NCBI RefSeq assembly: GCF_024584805.1
Contig: NZ_CP075715.1
Coordinates: 2,158,001-2,222,000 of the forward strand
Length of the DNA: 64,000 nt
Direction of reading: 5' to 3'
From: Streptomyces sp. FIT100
Lineage (GTDB): Bacteria; Actinomycetota; Actinomycetes; Streptomycetales; Streptomycetaceae
Positions 35,354 through 44,270 of the stretch are shown here, piece after piece. Each line of letters begins with the position of its first letter. Position 1 is the first letter of the stretch. A program made the position numbers and the translations under genes. A model generated the notes under the pieces. That model was given only the letters and a program-made list of their open reading frames with translations, ran no database searches and was not told the origin of the DNA.

Positions 35354-36323
35354 ACCCCTTCTTCAGCCCCAGGACCTCCGTCGCCGCGAACGTCTCGTCC
35401 GCCGGACGGGCCTCGTAGTACGGCGACAGCACCGCATCCAGCTCCTCGTAGGAGAACGCCTCCTTCGCCGCGTCGAACTGGGCCGCCACCTTAGGGCGCT
35501 CGACGATCGCCACCATGCCGCCGTGGACGACGAGGAGTTGCCCGGTGATGTGCGAGGCGGCCGGCGATGCGAGGTAGCCGACGAGGGGGGAGACGTGTTC
35601 GGGGGCGAGCGGGTCGAGTTCGCCGTCGCCCGGCTCGGCAAAGCCGGCGAAGACGTCCTCCGTCATACGCGTACGGGCCCGTGGGCAGATCGCGTTGGCC
35701 GTGACGCCGTACTTGCGCAGCGCCAGCGCCGTCGACGTGGTGAGGCCCACGATGCCGCCCTTGGCGGCGGCGTAGTTCGGCTGCCCCGCCGAGCCGGCGA
35801 GGAAGGCCTCCGAGGAGGTGTTGACCACGCGGCCGTACACCGGACCGCCCGCCGCCTTGGAGCGTTCGCGCCAGTGGACCGACGCGAAGTGGGTGGTGTT
35901 GAAGTGGCCCTTGAGGTGGACCCGGACGACCGAGTCCCACTCGTCCTCGCTCATCGAGAAGACCATGCGGTCCCGCAGGATCCCCGCGTTGTTGACCAGG
36001 ATGTCCAGCTTCCCGTACGTGCCGACGGCCAGGTCGACCAGGGCGCGCGCCGCGGCGAAGTCGGAGACGTCGCCGAGGTGGGCGACCGCCCGGCCGCCTG
36101 CGGCGCGGATCTCCTCCGCCACCTGCTCCGCGGGCGCCGCGCTGGCCTCGCCGGAGCCTCCCCCATAGCCTTCGGCATGGGAGGTGCCCCCACGTCCCGG
36201 CTGCCCGTAGTCGTTGACGACGACGCTCGCCCCGAGCCCGGCCAGTTCCAGGGCCTCCGCCCGGCCAAGACCGCGGCCCGCGCCGGTGACGATCGCGGAC
36301 AGGCCCTCCAAGGGGAGTGACAT
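35352..36323 (-). CDS. Short-chain dehydrogenase (3-hydroxyacyl-CoA/multifunctional-enzyme-2 type)
   Basis: 323 residues, longer than a classical SDR and resembling the dehydrogenase domain of peroxisomal MFE-2 proteins. Cofactor turn: IVTGAGRGLGRAEALELA; then VVVNDYGQ, DILVNNAGILRD, the Ser in VNTSSEAFLAG and the Tyr/Lys pair in PNYAAAKGGIVGL. After the catalytic part it has the extra C-terminal segment common to MFE-2-like SDRs. A palindromic intergenic-type repeat lies in frame at 36157-36192 and encodes SHAEGYGGGSGEA. It is the last gene of a MaoC-ADH-SDR operon behind a KstR-type box, so beta-oxidation of a branched or sterol-derived acyl-CoA is likely. Confidence 0.88.
   Translation of the reverse strand: MSLPLEGLSAIVTGAGRGLGRAEALELAGLGASVVVNDYGQPGRGGTSHAEGYGGGSGEASAAPAEQVAEEIRAAGGRAVAHLGDVSDFAAARALVDLAVGTYGKLDILVNNAGILRDRMVFSMSEDEWDSVVRVHLKGHFNTTHFASVHWRERSKAAGGPVYGRVVNTSSEAFLAGSAGQPNYAAAKGGIVGLTTSTALALRKYGVTANAICPRARTRMTEDVFAGFAEPGDGELDPLAPEHVSPLVGYLASPAASHITGQLLVVHGGMVAIVERPKVAAQFDAAKEAFSYEELDAVLSPYYEARPADETFAATEVLGLKKG
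36157..36192. repeat. Palindromic intergenic-type repeat inserted in frame in the SDR gene
   Basis: CCTCCCCCATAGCCTTCGGC continues as ATGGGAGGTGCCCCCA. The ends CCTCCC and GGGAGG and the inner GCC-TTC-GGC form a hairpin. Closely similar sequence occurs outside genes at 40620-40687. Here it adds a Gly-rich loop between beta-2 and the following helix of the Rossmann fold. Confidence 0.65.
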
Positions 36324-36334
36324 GAACCGTCCTC

Positions 36335-37411
36335 TCAGATCTCGATGCAGGTCCGCAGCGCCTCACCCGTACGCATCTGGGTCAGCGCCTCGTTGATCTC
36401 CGCCAGCTGCACCCGGTGGGTGATCAGCGACTCCAGGTCGACTCGGCCCGCCCGCCACAGGGCGATGGCGCGTTCGTAGGAGCGGAGCACGTCCCCGCCG
36501 CCGTACATCGACGGCAGGATCCGCTTCTCGTCGAAGAACAGCTCGAACATGTTGAGCTGGAGGAAGTCGTCCATGGCGCCCGCGCCGACGATGCACAGCG
36601 TCCCGCCGCGCCGGGTCGTCTCGTACGCCGTCCGTGCCGTCGCCGACTTGCCGACGACCTCGAAGACGTAGTCGAAGCCCTCGCCGCCCGTGATCCGCTG
36701 CTTGGCGTCGGCGAGTCCGTCGGGCGAGATCGCCTCGGTCGCGCCGAAGCGCAGCGCCGCCTCACGCCGCGAGGCGACCGGGTCGACGGCGACGATCTGC
36801 GCCGCGCCCTGCACGCGGGCGCCCTGGATCGTGGAGATGCCGACGCCGCCGCAGCCGATGACGGCGACCGACGAACCGGCCTCCACCTTCGCGGTGTTGA
36901 TGGCCGCGCCGAGCCCCGTGGTGACCCCGCAGCCGATGAGGGCGGCGATGTCGTAGGGGACGTCGTCCGGGATCGGGACGGCGCAGCCCGCGTCGACCAC
37001 GACCTCCTCGGCGAAGGTGCCGGTGCCGGCGAAGCCGAAGACATCACCGGCGGGGCGCTTGAAGTTGGGGGTGCCGGCGTTCATGAACCCGGCCAGACAG
37101 AGCTGCGACTGGCCGCGCCTGCAGGAGGGGCAGCCGCCGCAGGCGGGCAGCCAGCACATCAGCACCCGGTCGCCCTGCTTGAGGCCGGCGACCCCGTCGC
37201 CGACGTCGAGGATCTCGCCCGCCCCCTCGTGGCCGGGGATGAAGGGCGCGGGCTGCGGCAGCACGCCGCCCATCGCGGAGACGTCCGAATGGCACAGGCC
37301 CGTCGCCCGGACCCGGATCTTCACCTTGCCGGGGCCGAAGCCCACCGCCTCGACGTCGTCGAGTACGTCGAGCTTGTCCTGGCCGATCTCGTGCAGTACG
37401 GCTGCGCGCAT
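36335..37411 (-). CDS. Zinc-dependent alcohol dehydrogenase (MDR family)
   Basis: 358 residues. Catalytic zinc ligands appear in GLCHSDVSAM and PGHEGAGEILDVG; the structural-zinc cysteines are in CWLPACGGCPSCRRGQSQLC. The Rossmann turn is VIGCGGVGISTIQGA. The sequence is of the class III-like/NDMA-dependent actinobacterial type that oxidises alcohols, often in steroid or terpene catabolism. It lies 28 bp after the MaoC-like gene and 11 bp before the SDR gene, with GAAGGGAG before its ATG. All three are probably co-transcribed from the KstR-type box at 38430. Confidence 0.92.
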   Translation of the reverse strand: MRAAVLHEIGQDKLDVLDDVEAVGFGPGKVKIRVRATGLCHSDVSAMGGVLPQPAPFIPGHEGAGEILDVGDGVAGLKQGDRVLMCWLPACGGCPSCRRGQSQLCLAGFMNAGTPNFKRPAGDVFGFAGTGTFAEEVVVDAGCAVPIPDDVPYDIAALIGCGVTTGLGAAINTAKVEAGSSVAVIGCGGVGISTIQGARVQGAAQIVAVDPVASRREAALRFGATEAISPDGLADAKQRITGGEGFDYVFEVVGKSATARTAYETTRRGGTLCIVGAGAMDDFLQLNMFELFFDEKRILPSMYGGGDVLRSYERAIALWRAGRVDLESLITHRVQLAEINEALTQMRTGEALRTCIEI

Positions 37412-37439
37412 GGTGCGGCTCCCTTCAGGAGGCTTCCAC

Positions 37440-38315
37440 TCAGGAGGTTTCGACGACGGTGTCGGCGAGGACGGGAGCGTCGTCCCGCTCCACGGCCGTC
37501 ACCGACACCTGGACCTTGCTGCTGTCCTGCTGCCACATCCGGATCCGCAGGGTCTCCCCCGGGAACACCACCCCGGCGAAGCGGGTGCTGTACGAGCGGA
37601 CGCGTGTGACGTTCCCGTCCAGGAGCGTGTCGACGACCGCCTTGAGCGTCATTCCGTACGAGCACAGCCCGTGCAGGATCGGCCGGTCGAAGCCCGCGAG
37701 CCCGGCGAACTCCGGATCCGCGTGCAGCGGGTTCCAGTCGCCGGATAGCCGGTAGAGCAGCGCCTGGTCCTCGCGGACGGCCCGCTCGACGGTCTTGTCG
37801 GGCTCGCGCTCCGGCTGCTCCACCCGTACGGACGGCCCGCGTTCGCCGCCGAAGCCGCCTTCGCCGCGTACGAAGATCTGCGCGTCGCTGGTCCACAGCG
37901 GGCCGTCCTCGTCGGCCGCCTCGGAGCGCAGGACGAGGATCGCGGCCTTGCCCTTGTCGTACACGGCCGCGACGCGCGAGGTGCTGGTGGCCCGGCCTCT
38001 GACGGGGATGGGGCGGTGGAGCGTGATCGTCTGCCCGCCGTGCAGCACGGCCGCGAGGTCGACGTCGATCCCGGGGGCGGAGAGGCCGCCGACGACCCCC
38101 ATGCCCGCGCCCGCGACGGTGGCGAAGCTGGGCAGGACGTGCAGCCGGGACTCCAGGGTGTAGCGCAGCTCGTCGGGGTCGGTGGCCGGGCTGTGCTTGC
38201 CTTGGAACGATCCGGCGCCGATGCCGAGGTGGTAGAGCTGGATGTCCTTGTGGTCCCAGCTGATCTCGGCGCTGCGCGGCTCGGCCGCGGTCGCCTTGAC
38301 GGCATCGATGGGCAT
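37440..38315 (-). CDS. MaoC-like enoyl-CoA hydratase 2
   Basis: 291 residues with two hot-dog halves, as in MFE-2 hydratase 2 proteins. The catalytic hydratase-2 motif is YRLSGDWNPLHADPEFA in the C-terminal half, followed by PILHGLCSYGMT. The N-terminal half is the non-catalytic hot-dog (WDHKDIQLYHLGIGAG). The enzyme hydrates trans-2-enoyl-CoA to (R)-3-hydroxyacyl-CoA. It is the first gene of the operon, with TAGGAG before the ATG and a KstR-type box 115 bp upstream. The neighbouring SDR is the natural next enzyme. Confidence 0.9.
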   Translation of the reverse strand: MPIDAVKATAAEPRSAEISWDHKDIQLYHLGIGAGSFQGKHSPATDPDELRYTLESRLHVLPSFATVAGAGMGVVGGLSAPGIDVDLAAVLHGGQTITLHRPIPVRGRATSTSRVAAVYDKGKAAILVLRSEAADEDGPLWTSDAQIFVRGEGGFGGERGPSVRVEQPEREPDKTVERAVREDQALLYRLSGDWNPLHADPEFAGLAGFDRPILHGLCSYGMTLKAVVDTLLDGNVTRVRSYSTRFAGVVFPGETLRIRMWQQDSSKVQVSVTAVERDDAPVLADTVVETS

Positions 38316-38429
38316 GAGGCTGCTGCTCCTACGACGGTTGAGGAGTGGAAGACCTCGGTGCGGCCGTCCGCACCGTCGGCCGCACCGAGGCCGTACGCGG
38401 GCCGGCCTCCCCGCGTCCGTGAACTGCTT

Positions 38430-38445
38430 CTAGAACGCGTTCCAG
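38430..38445. promoter_or_regulatory. KstR-type operator upstream of the MaoC-ADH-SDR operon
   Basis: CTAGAACGCGTTCCAG fits the published KstR pattern TnnAACnnGTTnnA (established for mycobacterial and rhodococcal KstR). Near-identical boxes lie at 44157, 54828 and 58638. Confidence 0.75.
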
Positions 38446-38495
38446 TCCGGCTCGGCCCCTATGTATAACGCACCCCCCAGGACTTGTGAAGGCTC

Positions 38496-38510
38496 CTGAC
38501 ACAACGTCAG
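38496..38510. promoter_or_regulatory. Second palindrome CTGAC-n5-GTCAG near the MaoC operon
   Basis: CTGACACAACGTCAG has perfect 5-bp arms. It lies between the MaoC operon and the divergent receiver gene, 50 bp from the KstR-type box. Similar palindromes are at 44174, 49347 and 58621. Confidence 0.5.
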
Positions 38511-38563
38511 ATGCGGGTGTGTCGGCCCGCCGTGCAGGTCGGAGCGGACATAGGCTCGGCCAG

Positions 38564-38959
38564 GTGATCAGAGTCCTTCTCGCCGAGGGCACGGCCCACG
38601 GCGCACTCGCGCTGCTGCTCGGCCTCGCGGAGGACATCGACGTCGTCGCACAGGTGGGGCGCGGTGACGAGATCGTCGACGCCGCGCTGGCGGCGCGGCC
38701 CGATGTGGCGCTGCTGGAGGTGGACCTGCCGGGGCTCGGCGGGCTGGACGCGGCGGCGCGGCTGCACGACGAGGCACCGGAGTGCCGGGTGTTGATGCTG
38801 ACCACCGTCGCACGGCCCGACCAGCTGCGCCGTGCGCTGGCCGGCGGGGCGGCGGGCATCCTGGTCAAGGACGGCCCGTTGGCGGAGCTGACGGCGGCGA
38901 TCCGGGCGGTGCTGCGCGGTGAGACGGTCATCGACCCGGCGCTGGCACCGCCGGACTGA
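38564..38959 (+). CDS. Orphan receiver-domain protein, truncated and lacking the phospho-acceptor Asp
   Basis: 131 residues forming a single receiver domain of the NarL/DesR type (IRVLLAEGTAHGALALLLGL, VLMLTTVARPDQLRRAL, GILVKDGPLAELTAAIR). Two acidic-pocket positions are altered: the N-terminal pair is Glu8-Gly9 instead of Glu-Asp, and the usual phospho-acceptor Asp is Glu52 (ALLEVDLPG). The LuxR-type DNA-binding domain that normally follows 'VIDPALA' is absent; the frame stops after eight more residues. It may be an atypical regulator or a decaying gene. The GTG at 38564 starts the fold. Confidence 0.75.
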   Translation: MIRVLLAEGTAHGALALLLGLAEDIDVVAQVGRGDEIVDAALAARPDVALLEVDLPGLGGLDAAARLHDEAPECRVLMLTTVARPDQLRRALAGGAAGILVKDGPLAELTAAIRAVLRGETVIDPALAPPD

Positions 38960-39006
38960 GCCCGGTATCGGGCTGCCGGGGTACGGGGCGTGGCGGGCCC
39001 CGGTGG

Positions 39007-40452
39007 TCAGCCCCGCGCCCGTCCGTCCCGCGGCAGCCACAGCAGCATCAGCACCACCCCGCCCAGCAGCACCCACGTCCCCGTCCTGAACGCCAGCGCG
39101 TATCCGGCGGTCAGCGCCTCCGGGGACGTCCCGCCGCCCGTCCTCGCCGCCGCGACCGTCGAGAGGACGGCGAGGCCGAGTGCGCCGCCCATGACACGGG
39201 AGGTGTTGATCAGGCCGGAGACGAGGCCGGCGTCGGACGGCTCCGCGCCCGAGGTGGCGAGGGTGGCGAGCGGGGTGCCCGCGAGACCGCCGCCGGCCAT
39301 CATGACGATGCCGGGCAGCATGATCGCGGTGACGTACGAGCCGTGCGCGGCCATCGTGGACTGCCAGGCGAAGCCGGCGGCGGACACCAGCACACCGAGT
39401 ACGGCGACGTTGCGGGCGCCGAGCCGACGCATCAGGCGCGGTGCGAGTTTCGAGCCGACGACCACGGCGAGCGAGCTGGGCATCAGGGCGAGTCCGGCCT
39501 CCAGCGGGCTGTAGCCGAGGACGTTCTGGGCGTACAGCGTCATGAAGAACCACATGCAGAACATCGCGGCGCCGCAGGTGAACATCGACGCGTTGGCCGC
39601 CGACACCGACCGCACCCGGAAGAGCTTCAGCGGCATCAGCGGCGACTTCGCCCGCGCCTCGACGCCGACGAAACCCAGGAGCAGGACCAGCCCCGCCGTC
39701 AGCGGCACGACGGTCCCGGCGGCCGCCCAGCCCTGCTGCTCGGTCTGGACGATGCCGAACGCGAGCGTCGCGAGGCCCACCGTGACGAGCACCGCGCCCG
39801 GCAGGTCGAGCCGGCGCCGCTCACCTGCCCGGCTCTCCCTCAGCCACCGTGCGCCCAGCAGCAGCACGAGCGCACCGACCGGCACATTGATCAGCAGTGT
39901 CCAGCGCCAGGAGAGCGCGTCGGTCAGCAGCCCGCCGACGAGCCCGCCCGCGGCGCCTCCGCCCGCACCGACCGCGGTCCAGGTGGCGATGGCCCGGGCG
40001 CGCGCGGGGCCCTCGGGCACGGCCGCGGTGAGCAGCGTCAGCGTGGAGGGCGCGAGCACCGCGGCGCCCAGCCCCTGCCCGGCGCGCGCGGCCAGCAGCT
40101 GCCAGCCCTCCTGCGCGAGCCCGCCCGCGAGGGAGGCGAGGGTGAACAGCCCCAGCCCCACCAGGAACATCCGCTTGCGCCCGTAGAGGTCCCCGGCCCG
40201 CCCGCCGAGCAGCATGAATCCTGCGAAGGCGATCGAGTACGCGTTGACGACCCATTGGAGCCCGACGGCGCTCAGCCCCAGGTCGGCCCGCATCGACGGC
40301 AGCGCCGTGTTGACCACGGACACGTCGAGGACGACGAGGAACTGCGCGGCGCAGGCGGCCAGCACGACCGCCCACATGGGCGGCGCGGCACGGCGGCGGG
40401 CGGCGGTCAGAGGGGCTGCTGCGTCTGAAGGGGCCGGGACCATGACCGTCAT
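39007..40452 (-). CDS. MFS transporter, EmrB/QacA (DHA2) family
   Basis: 481 residues with about 14 transmembrane helices. DHA2 signatures: FLVVLDVSVVNTALPSM in helix 1, LLGGRAGDLYGRKRMFLVG after helix 2, and the antiporter motif C-like TAVGAGGGAAGGLVGGLL in helix 5. These are proton-coupled drug exporters; the substrate is unknown. The ATG at 40452 was chosen because the upstream frame is not membrane-like; a second Met lies three codons later. It is a single gene between the receiver gene and a repeat-bearing spacer. Confidence 0.9.
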   Translation of the reverse strand: MTVMVPAPSDAAAPLTAARRRAAPPMWAVVLAACAAQFLVVLDVSVVNTALPSMRADLGLSAVGLQWVVNAYSIAFAGFMLLGGRAGDLYGRKRMFLVGLGLFTLASLAGGLAQEGWQLLAARAGQGLGAAVLAPSTLTLLTAAVPEGPARARAIATWTAVGAGGGAAGGLVGGLLTDALSWRWTLLINVPVGALVLLLGARWLRESRAGERRRLDLPGAVLVTVGLATLAFGIVQTEQQGWAAAGTVVPLTAGLVLLLGFVGVEARAKSPLMPLKLFRVRSVSAANASMFTCGAAMFCMWFFMTLYAQNVLGYSPLEAGLALMPSSLAVVVGSKLAPRLMRRLGARNVAVLGVLVSAAGFAWQSTMAAHGSYVTAIMLPGIVMMAGGGLAGTPLATLATSGAEPSDAGLVSGLINTSRVMGGALGLAVLSTVAAARTGGGTSPEALTAGYALAFRTGTWVLLGGVVLMLLWLPRDGRARG

Positions 40453-40746
40453 GGTCCCAGGCTCCTGTCGGTCCGTACATGCGGATTTCGGTGTACGGGC
40501 CCCGGGACCTCTGGTCCTAGGTCGTGTCTTCGAAGTGGCGTCGTCCGCCCGAAGGGCGGGCCCGGCGGCGTCTGCTGGTGCGGGCGATCGCAAGGCGGAG
40601 GAGGGGGGAGTCCATGCGGTGGGGGCACCTCCCGTGCCCGAAGGGCTACGGGGGTGGGGGCACCTCCCAGGCGCGAACTCTGGGGGAGCGTGCCGGACGC
40701 CGCCGAGCAGACGGGACTGTGAACGACCGAGGGCTCGGGCCCCGGG
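40453..40746. repeat. Intergenic spacer with palindromic repeats
   Basis: The 294-bp gap between the MFS gene and the thiolase operon holds no supported gene. At 40620-40687, GGGGGCACCTCCC occurs twice, each followed by GC-rich palindromic sequence ending TGGGGGAG. It is related to the repeat inside the SDR gene at 36157-36192. The part at 40598-40617 (AAGGCGGAGGAGGGGGGAGT) resembles the inside of MITE family A. Confidence 0.6.
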
Positions 40747-41937
40747 CTACCCCTTGCGCAGCACCGTCACGACGGCCGCCCCGCCGAGCCCGATGTTGTG
40801 CGCGAGGCCCGTGCGGGCGCCGGGGACCTGTCGGGCGCCCGCCTCCCCCCGTAGCTGCCAGGTGAGTTCGGCGGCCTGGGCGAGTCCGGTCGCGCCCAGC
40901 GGGTGGCCCTTGGAGATCAGCCCGCCGGACGGGTTGACCACCCATCGGCCGCCGTGCGTCGTGGCCCCCGACTCGACGAGCTTCCCGGACTCGCCGTCCG
41001 CGCACATGCCGAGCGCCTCGTACGTCAGCAGCTCGTTGACGGAGAAGCAGTCGTGCAGCTCGATGACGTCGATGTCCTCGATGCCGAGCCCGGACGCCTC
41101 GTACGCCTGCCGGGCGGCCGCCCGCGACATGGGCCGGCCGACGACGTCGATGCAGGAGCCGGAGGCGAAGGAGTCGGCGGTGTCGGTGGTCATGGCCTGC
41201 GCGGCGATCTCCACGGCCTTGTCGTGCAGGCCGTGTTCGACGACGAACCGCTCGGAGACGACGAGCGCCGCGGCGGCCCCGTCGGAGGTCGGCGAGCACT
41301 GGAGCTTGGTGAGCGGCCGGTGGACGGTCCTGGCGGCGAGGATCTCGTCGGTCTCGTACACGTCCCGGAACTGGGCGTTGGGGTTGTCCGCCGAGTGCCG
41401 GTGGTTCTTGGCGGCGACGGCGGCGAGCTGCCGCTCGGTGGTGCCGTGGCGCTCCATGTGCTCGCGCGCCGCGTTGCCGAAGATCTGGGCGGTGGGCGGG
41501 GTCATCTCGAAGCCGTGCGCGGCGGCCATGACGCCGTAGTGCCGGGCGACGGGTGACGTGGAGAAGTCGCCCCCGTCCGCCCCTCCCCCGAGCGCGCCCC
41601 TCTTCATCTTCTCGAAGCCGAGCGCCAGGACGCAGTCGCTGATCCCGCCCGCGACGAACTGCCGCGCCATCATCAGCGCGGTCGAGCCGGTCGCGCAGTT
41701 GTTGTTGACGTTGTAGACGGGGACGCCGGTGAGGCCGAGTTCGTACGCGGCGCGCTGGCCGGCGGTCGAGGGCTGGAAGCAGTAGCCGACGGGCACCTGC
41801 TCGACCAGCCCGTAGGGGACGCCGGCGTCGTCGAGCGCGGCGGTGCCGGCCTCCCTGGCCATGTCCCAGTACTGCCAGTCCCGGGTCTCGGGCTTCTCGA
41901 ACTTCGTCATCCCGACACCGACGATGTAGCTCTTCAT
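40747..41937 (-). CDS. SCP2-type thiolase / lipid-transfer protein
   Basis: 396 residues, a thiolase-fold protein of the SCP2/lipid-transfer branch (Ltp). The nucleophile Cys is in [18 protein letters not shown]; downstream are [16 protein letters not shown] and [17 protein letters not shown], typical of this branch. These proteins perform thiolytic or retro-aldol cleavage in sterol side-chain degradation (Ltp2/Ltp3/FadA5 context in mycobacteria). GAGAGGAAGAGG precedes the ATG at 41937. It is 10 bp downstream of the two-domain acyl-CoA dehydrogenase gene and shares its promoter and KstR-type box. Confidence 0.92.
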   Translation of the reverse strand: MKSYIVGVGMTKFEKPETRDWQYWDMAREAGTAALDDAGVPYGLVEQVPVGYCFQPSTAGQRAAYELGLTGVPVYNVNNNCATGSTALMMARQFVAGGISDCVLALGFEKMKRGALGGGADGGDFSTSPVARHYGVMAAAHGFEMTPPTAQIFGNAAREHMERHGTTERQLAAVAAKNHRHSADNPNAQFRDVYETDEILAARTVHRPLTKLQCSPTSDGAAAALVVSERFVVEHGLHDKAVEIAAQAMTTDTADSFASGSCIDVVGRPMSRAAARQAYEASGLGIEDIDVIELHDCFSVNELLTYEALGMCADGESGKLVESGATTHGGRWVVNPSGGLISKGHPLGATGLAQAAELTWQLRGEAGARQVPGARTGLAHNIGLGGAAVVTVLRKG

Positions 41938-41947
41938 CCTCTTCCTC

Positions 41948-44146
41948 TCAGTCCCTGGGCAGGCCGAGGATCCGCTCGGCGACGACATTGCGCTGGACCT
42001 GGGTGGTGCCGCCCGCGATGGTCAGGCAGCGGGACATCAGCAGCCCGTGGACGGCCCGCTCGCCGGCGCCCTCGCGGACCGCGCCGGCGGGCCCGAGGAG
42101 TTCCAGGGCGAGTTCGGCGACCTGCTGCTGGTGCGGGGTCTGGACGAGTTTGCGTACGGAGGCGTCGGGGCCGGGCTCCGCGCCGTCGACCTGCTGGAGG
42201 GTGGTGCGCAGTCCGATGCAGGCGAGGGCGTGCGCCTCGGCGGCGAGGGCGCCGATCCGGGCGCGGTGGGTGTCGTCGAGGCCGGGCGCCCGGGCGAGCA
42301 GCTCCTCCAGGCCGGTGTCGAAGCTCAGCTGGTCGGCCATGTGGACCCGTTCGTTGCCGAGCGTGTTGCGGGCGACGCGCCAGCCGTCGCCGACCGCGCC
42401 GACGACGGCGTCGGCGGGCAGCAGCGCGCCGTCGAAGTACACCTCGTTGAAGAGGGATTCGCCGGTGATCTCCTTCAGCGGGCGGATGTCGATGCCGTCG
42501 GTGGTCTTCATGTCGACGACGAAGTAGGTGAGGCCCTTGTGCCGGGGGGCGTCGGGGTCGGTGCGGGCGAGGAGGATGCCGTGGTCGGCCCACTGGGCGG
42601 CGCTCGTCCACACCTTCTGGCCGGTGATCCGCCAGCGGCCGTCGGGGGTGCGCTCGGCCCGGGTGCGCAGGCTCGCGAGGTCGGAGCCGGCGCCGGGTTC
42701 GCTGAAGAGCTGGCACCAGAGCAGTTCGCCGCGCAGGGTCGCGGGCAGATAGCGGTCCTTCTGCTCCTGGGTGCCGTAGGCGATGAGGGACGGGACGACC
42801 CAGGTCGCGACGGAAAGGTCGCTCACCCTGACGCCGGCCGCCCGCATCTCCTGCTCGACGGCGAGCTGCTGGAGGGGTCCGGCGCCGAGTCCGTACGGGG
42901 GCGGGAGGTGCGGGGCGGCGTAGCCGGTGGGGGCGAGGACGCGCCGGGCGGCCGCGGGCTGCGCGCCGCGGACGGGGGCGAGGGCGGCACGGGCGGCCGT
43001 GCGATGGGGCTCGGCCTCCGGCGGCAGTTCCAGGCGCAGTTCCCGGCGGGCGCCCGCCGCTGCGAGCCGGACCGCCCGGAGCCGGTGGGTGTCGCCGGGT
43101 CCGAGGAGCTGGCGGGCGACGAGGGCCCGGCGCAGATGCAGATGGGCGTCGTGCTCCCAGGTGAAGCCGATGCCGCCGAGGATCTGGATGCAGTCCTTGG
43201 CGCAGCTGTACGCGGCGTCGAGCGCGGTCGCTGCGGCGAGCGCGGCGGTGAGGCCCCGCACCGGCGGCGGCTCGTCGGCGGCGCGGGCCGCGTCCCAGGT
43301 GAGCGCCCGTGCCTGGGCGAGGCGTACGAGCATGTCCGCGCACAGGTGCTTGACCGCCTGGAACTGCCCGATGGGGCGCCCGAACTGCTCGCGCACCTTC
43401 GCGTACGCGGTGGCGGTGGCCAGCGCCCAGGAGGCGGTGCCGCAGGCGTCCGCCGCGAACAGCACGGCGGCGAGGTCGGGTACGAGGCCGGGGTCGACGT
43501 CCAGCCGCCGGTCGGGGGGCGCGGTGAAGGCGTGCGCGGTGACCTCGGCGGTGGGGCGGGTCGGGTCGGCGCTCTCGTGGCCGCGTATCGATCCGGGTAC
43601 CGCGAGGTCCGCGGCGTCCACGGCGAACCAGCCGGAGGTGGTCCCGAGGACGAGCAGATCGGCGTGGCCGCCGCCGAGCACGGGCGGCGCGGTCCCGTCG
43701 AGCCGGTGGCCGCCGTCCGGGGTCGGGACCGCGGTGATCGTCCCCGGGCCGAGGGCGACGGCGCCGATCCGCTCCCCGTCCGCGAGCGTCCGCGCCAGAT
43801 CGCCGCGCCCGGCCCGGGCGAGCACGGCGGAGGCGAGCGCGCTGGGAAGGTATGGCCCTGGCAGCGCGGCCCGCCCGGCCTCCTCCAGGACGACCGCGAG
43901 GTCGAGGAGGGTTCCGCCCCCGCCGCCGTACTCCTCGGGCAGGTGCGGTCCGAGGAGTCCCTGCTCGGCCGCCCCGTCCCAGTACGCGGGCCGCCCGGCG
44001 TCCGCGCTGCCGGGTGCGTCGAGGAGTTTCCGTACGGCTTCGGGCGGTACGGCCCGCGCGAGCCAGCGGCGTACGGAGTCCGCCAACTCGCCGTGCTCCT
44101 GGGTGATTCCGATGCTTCCGGTGACTGCGGCGCTGGTGCTCCCCAT
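41948..44146 (-). CDS. Two-domain (fused) acyl-CoA dehydrogenase
   Basis: 732 residues, about twice the usual 380-400. Both halves are acyl-CoA-dehydrogenase folds. The N-half includes [40 protein letters not shown] and [20 protein letters not shown]. The C-half includes [54 protein letters not shown] and the terminal [20 protein letters not shown]. In actinobacterial sterol catabolism such enzymes work as alpha2beta2 heterotetramers of two separate genes; here the pair appears to be one polypeptide. The ATG at 44146 lies only 10 bp from the KstR-type box, so the mRNA leader is very short or absent. Confidence 0.9.
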   Translation of the reverse strand: MGSTSAAVTGSIGITQEHGELADSVRRWLARAVPPEAVRKLLDAPGSADAGRPAYWDGAAEQGLLGPHLPEEYGGGGGTLLDLAVVLEEAGRAALPGPYLPSALASAVLARAGRGDLARTLADGERIGAVALGPGTITAVPTPDGGHRLDGTAPPVLGGGHADLLVLGTTSGWFAVDAADLAVPGSIRGHESADPTRPTAEVTAHAFTAPPDRRLDVDPGLVPDLAAVLFAADACGTASWALATATAYAKVREQFGRPIGQFQAVKHLCADMLVRLAQARALTWDAARAADEPPPVRGLTAALAAATALDAAYSCAKDCIQILGGIGFTWEHDAHLHLRRALVARQLLGPGDTHRLRAVRLAAAGARRELRLELPPEAEPHRTAARAALAPVRGAQPAAARRVLAPTGYAAPHLPPPYGLGAGPLQQLAVEQEMRAAGVRVSDLSVATWVVPSLIAYGTQEQKDRYLPATLRGELLWCQLFSEPGAGSDLASLRTRAERTPDGRWRITGQKVWTSAAQWADHGILLARTDPDAPRHKGLTYFVVDMKTTDGIDIRPLKEITGESLFNEVYFDGALLPADAVVGAVGDGWRVARNTLGNERVHMADQLSFDTGLEELLARAPGLDDTHRARIGALAAEAHALACIGLRTTLQQVDGAEPGPDASVRKLVQTPHQQQVAELALELLGPAGAVREGAGERAVHGLLMSRCLTIAGGTTQVQRNVVAERILGLPRD

Positions 44147-44156
44147 GGGCGGCAGA

Positions 44157-44172
44157 CTAGAACACGTTCCAA
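44157..44172. promoter_or_regulatory. KstR-type operator at the acyl-CoA dehydrogenase promoter
   Basis: CTAGAACACGTTCCAA, matching TnnAACnnGTTnnA. It lies 10 bp upstream of the acyl-CoA dehydrogenase start, so bound repressor would block the promoter. It is about 100 bp from the divergent serpin start. Confidence 0.78.
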
Positions 44173-44173
44173 T

Positions 44174-44188
44174 CTGACGGAAGGTCAG
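44174..44188. promoter_or_regulatory. Second palindrome CTGAC-n5-GTCAG beside the KstR-type box
   Basis: CTGACGGAAGGTCAG has perfect 5-bp arms, starting 1 bp after the KstR-type box. It shares CTGACGG and GTCAG with the LLM gene palindrome at 49347. Confidence 0.55.
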
Positions 44189-44270
44189 ACGAGGGGAGAG
44201 GGACGGACGGCGGCACGGAACCTCGCGAACGCCCCGTACGTCCCAGGACCGTTCGGGAGGACATACCGGT

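Noticed and set aside
38564..38959. A normal two-component response regulator
   Set aside because: The phospho-acceptor Asp, one acidic-pocket residue and the DNA-binding domain are all missing, and no histidine kinase gene is adjacent.
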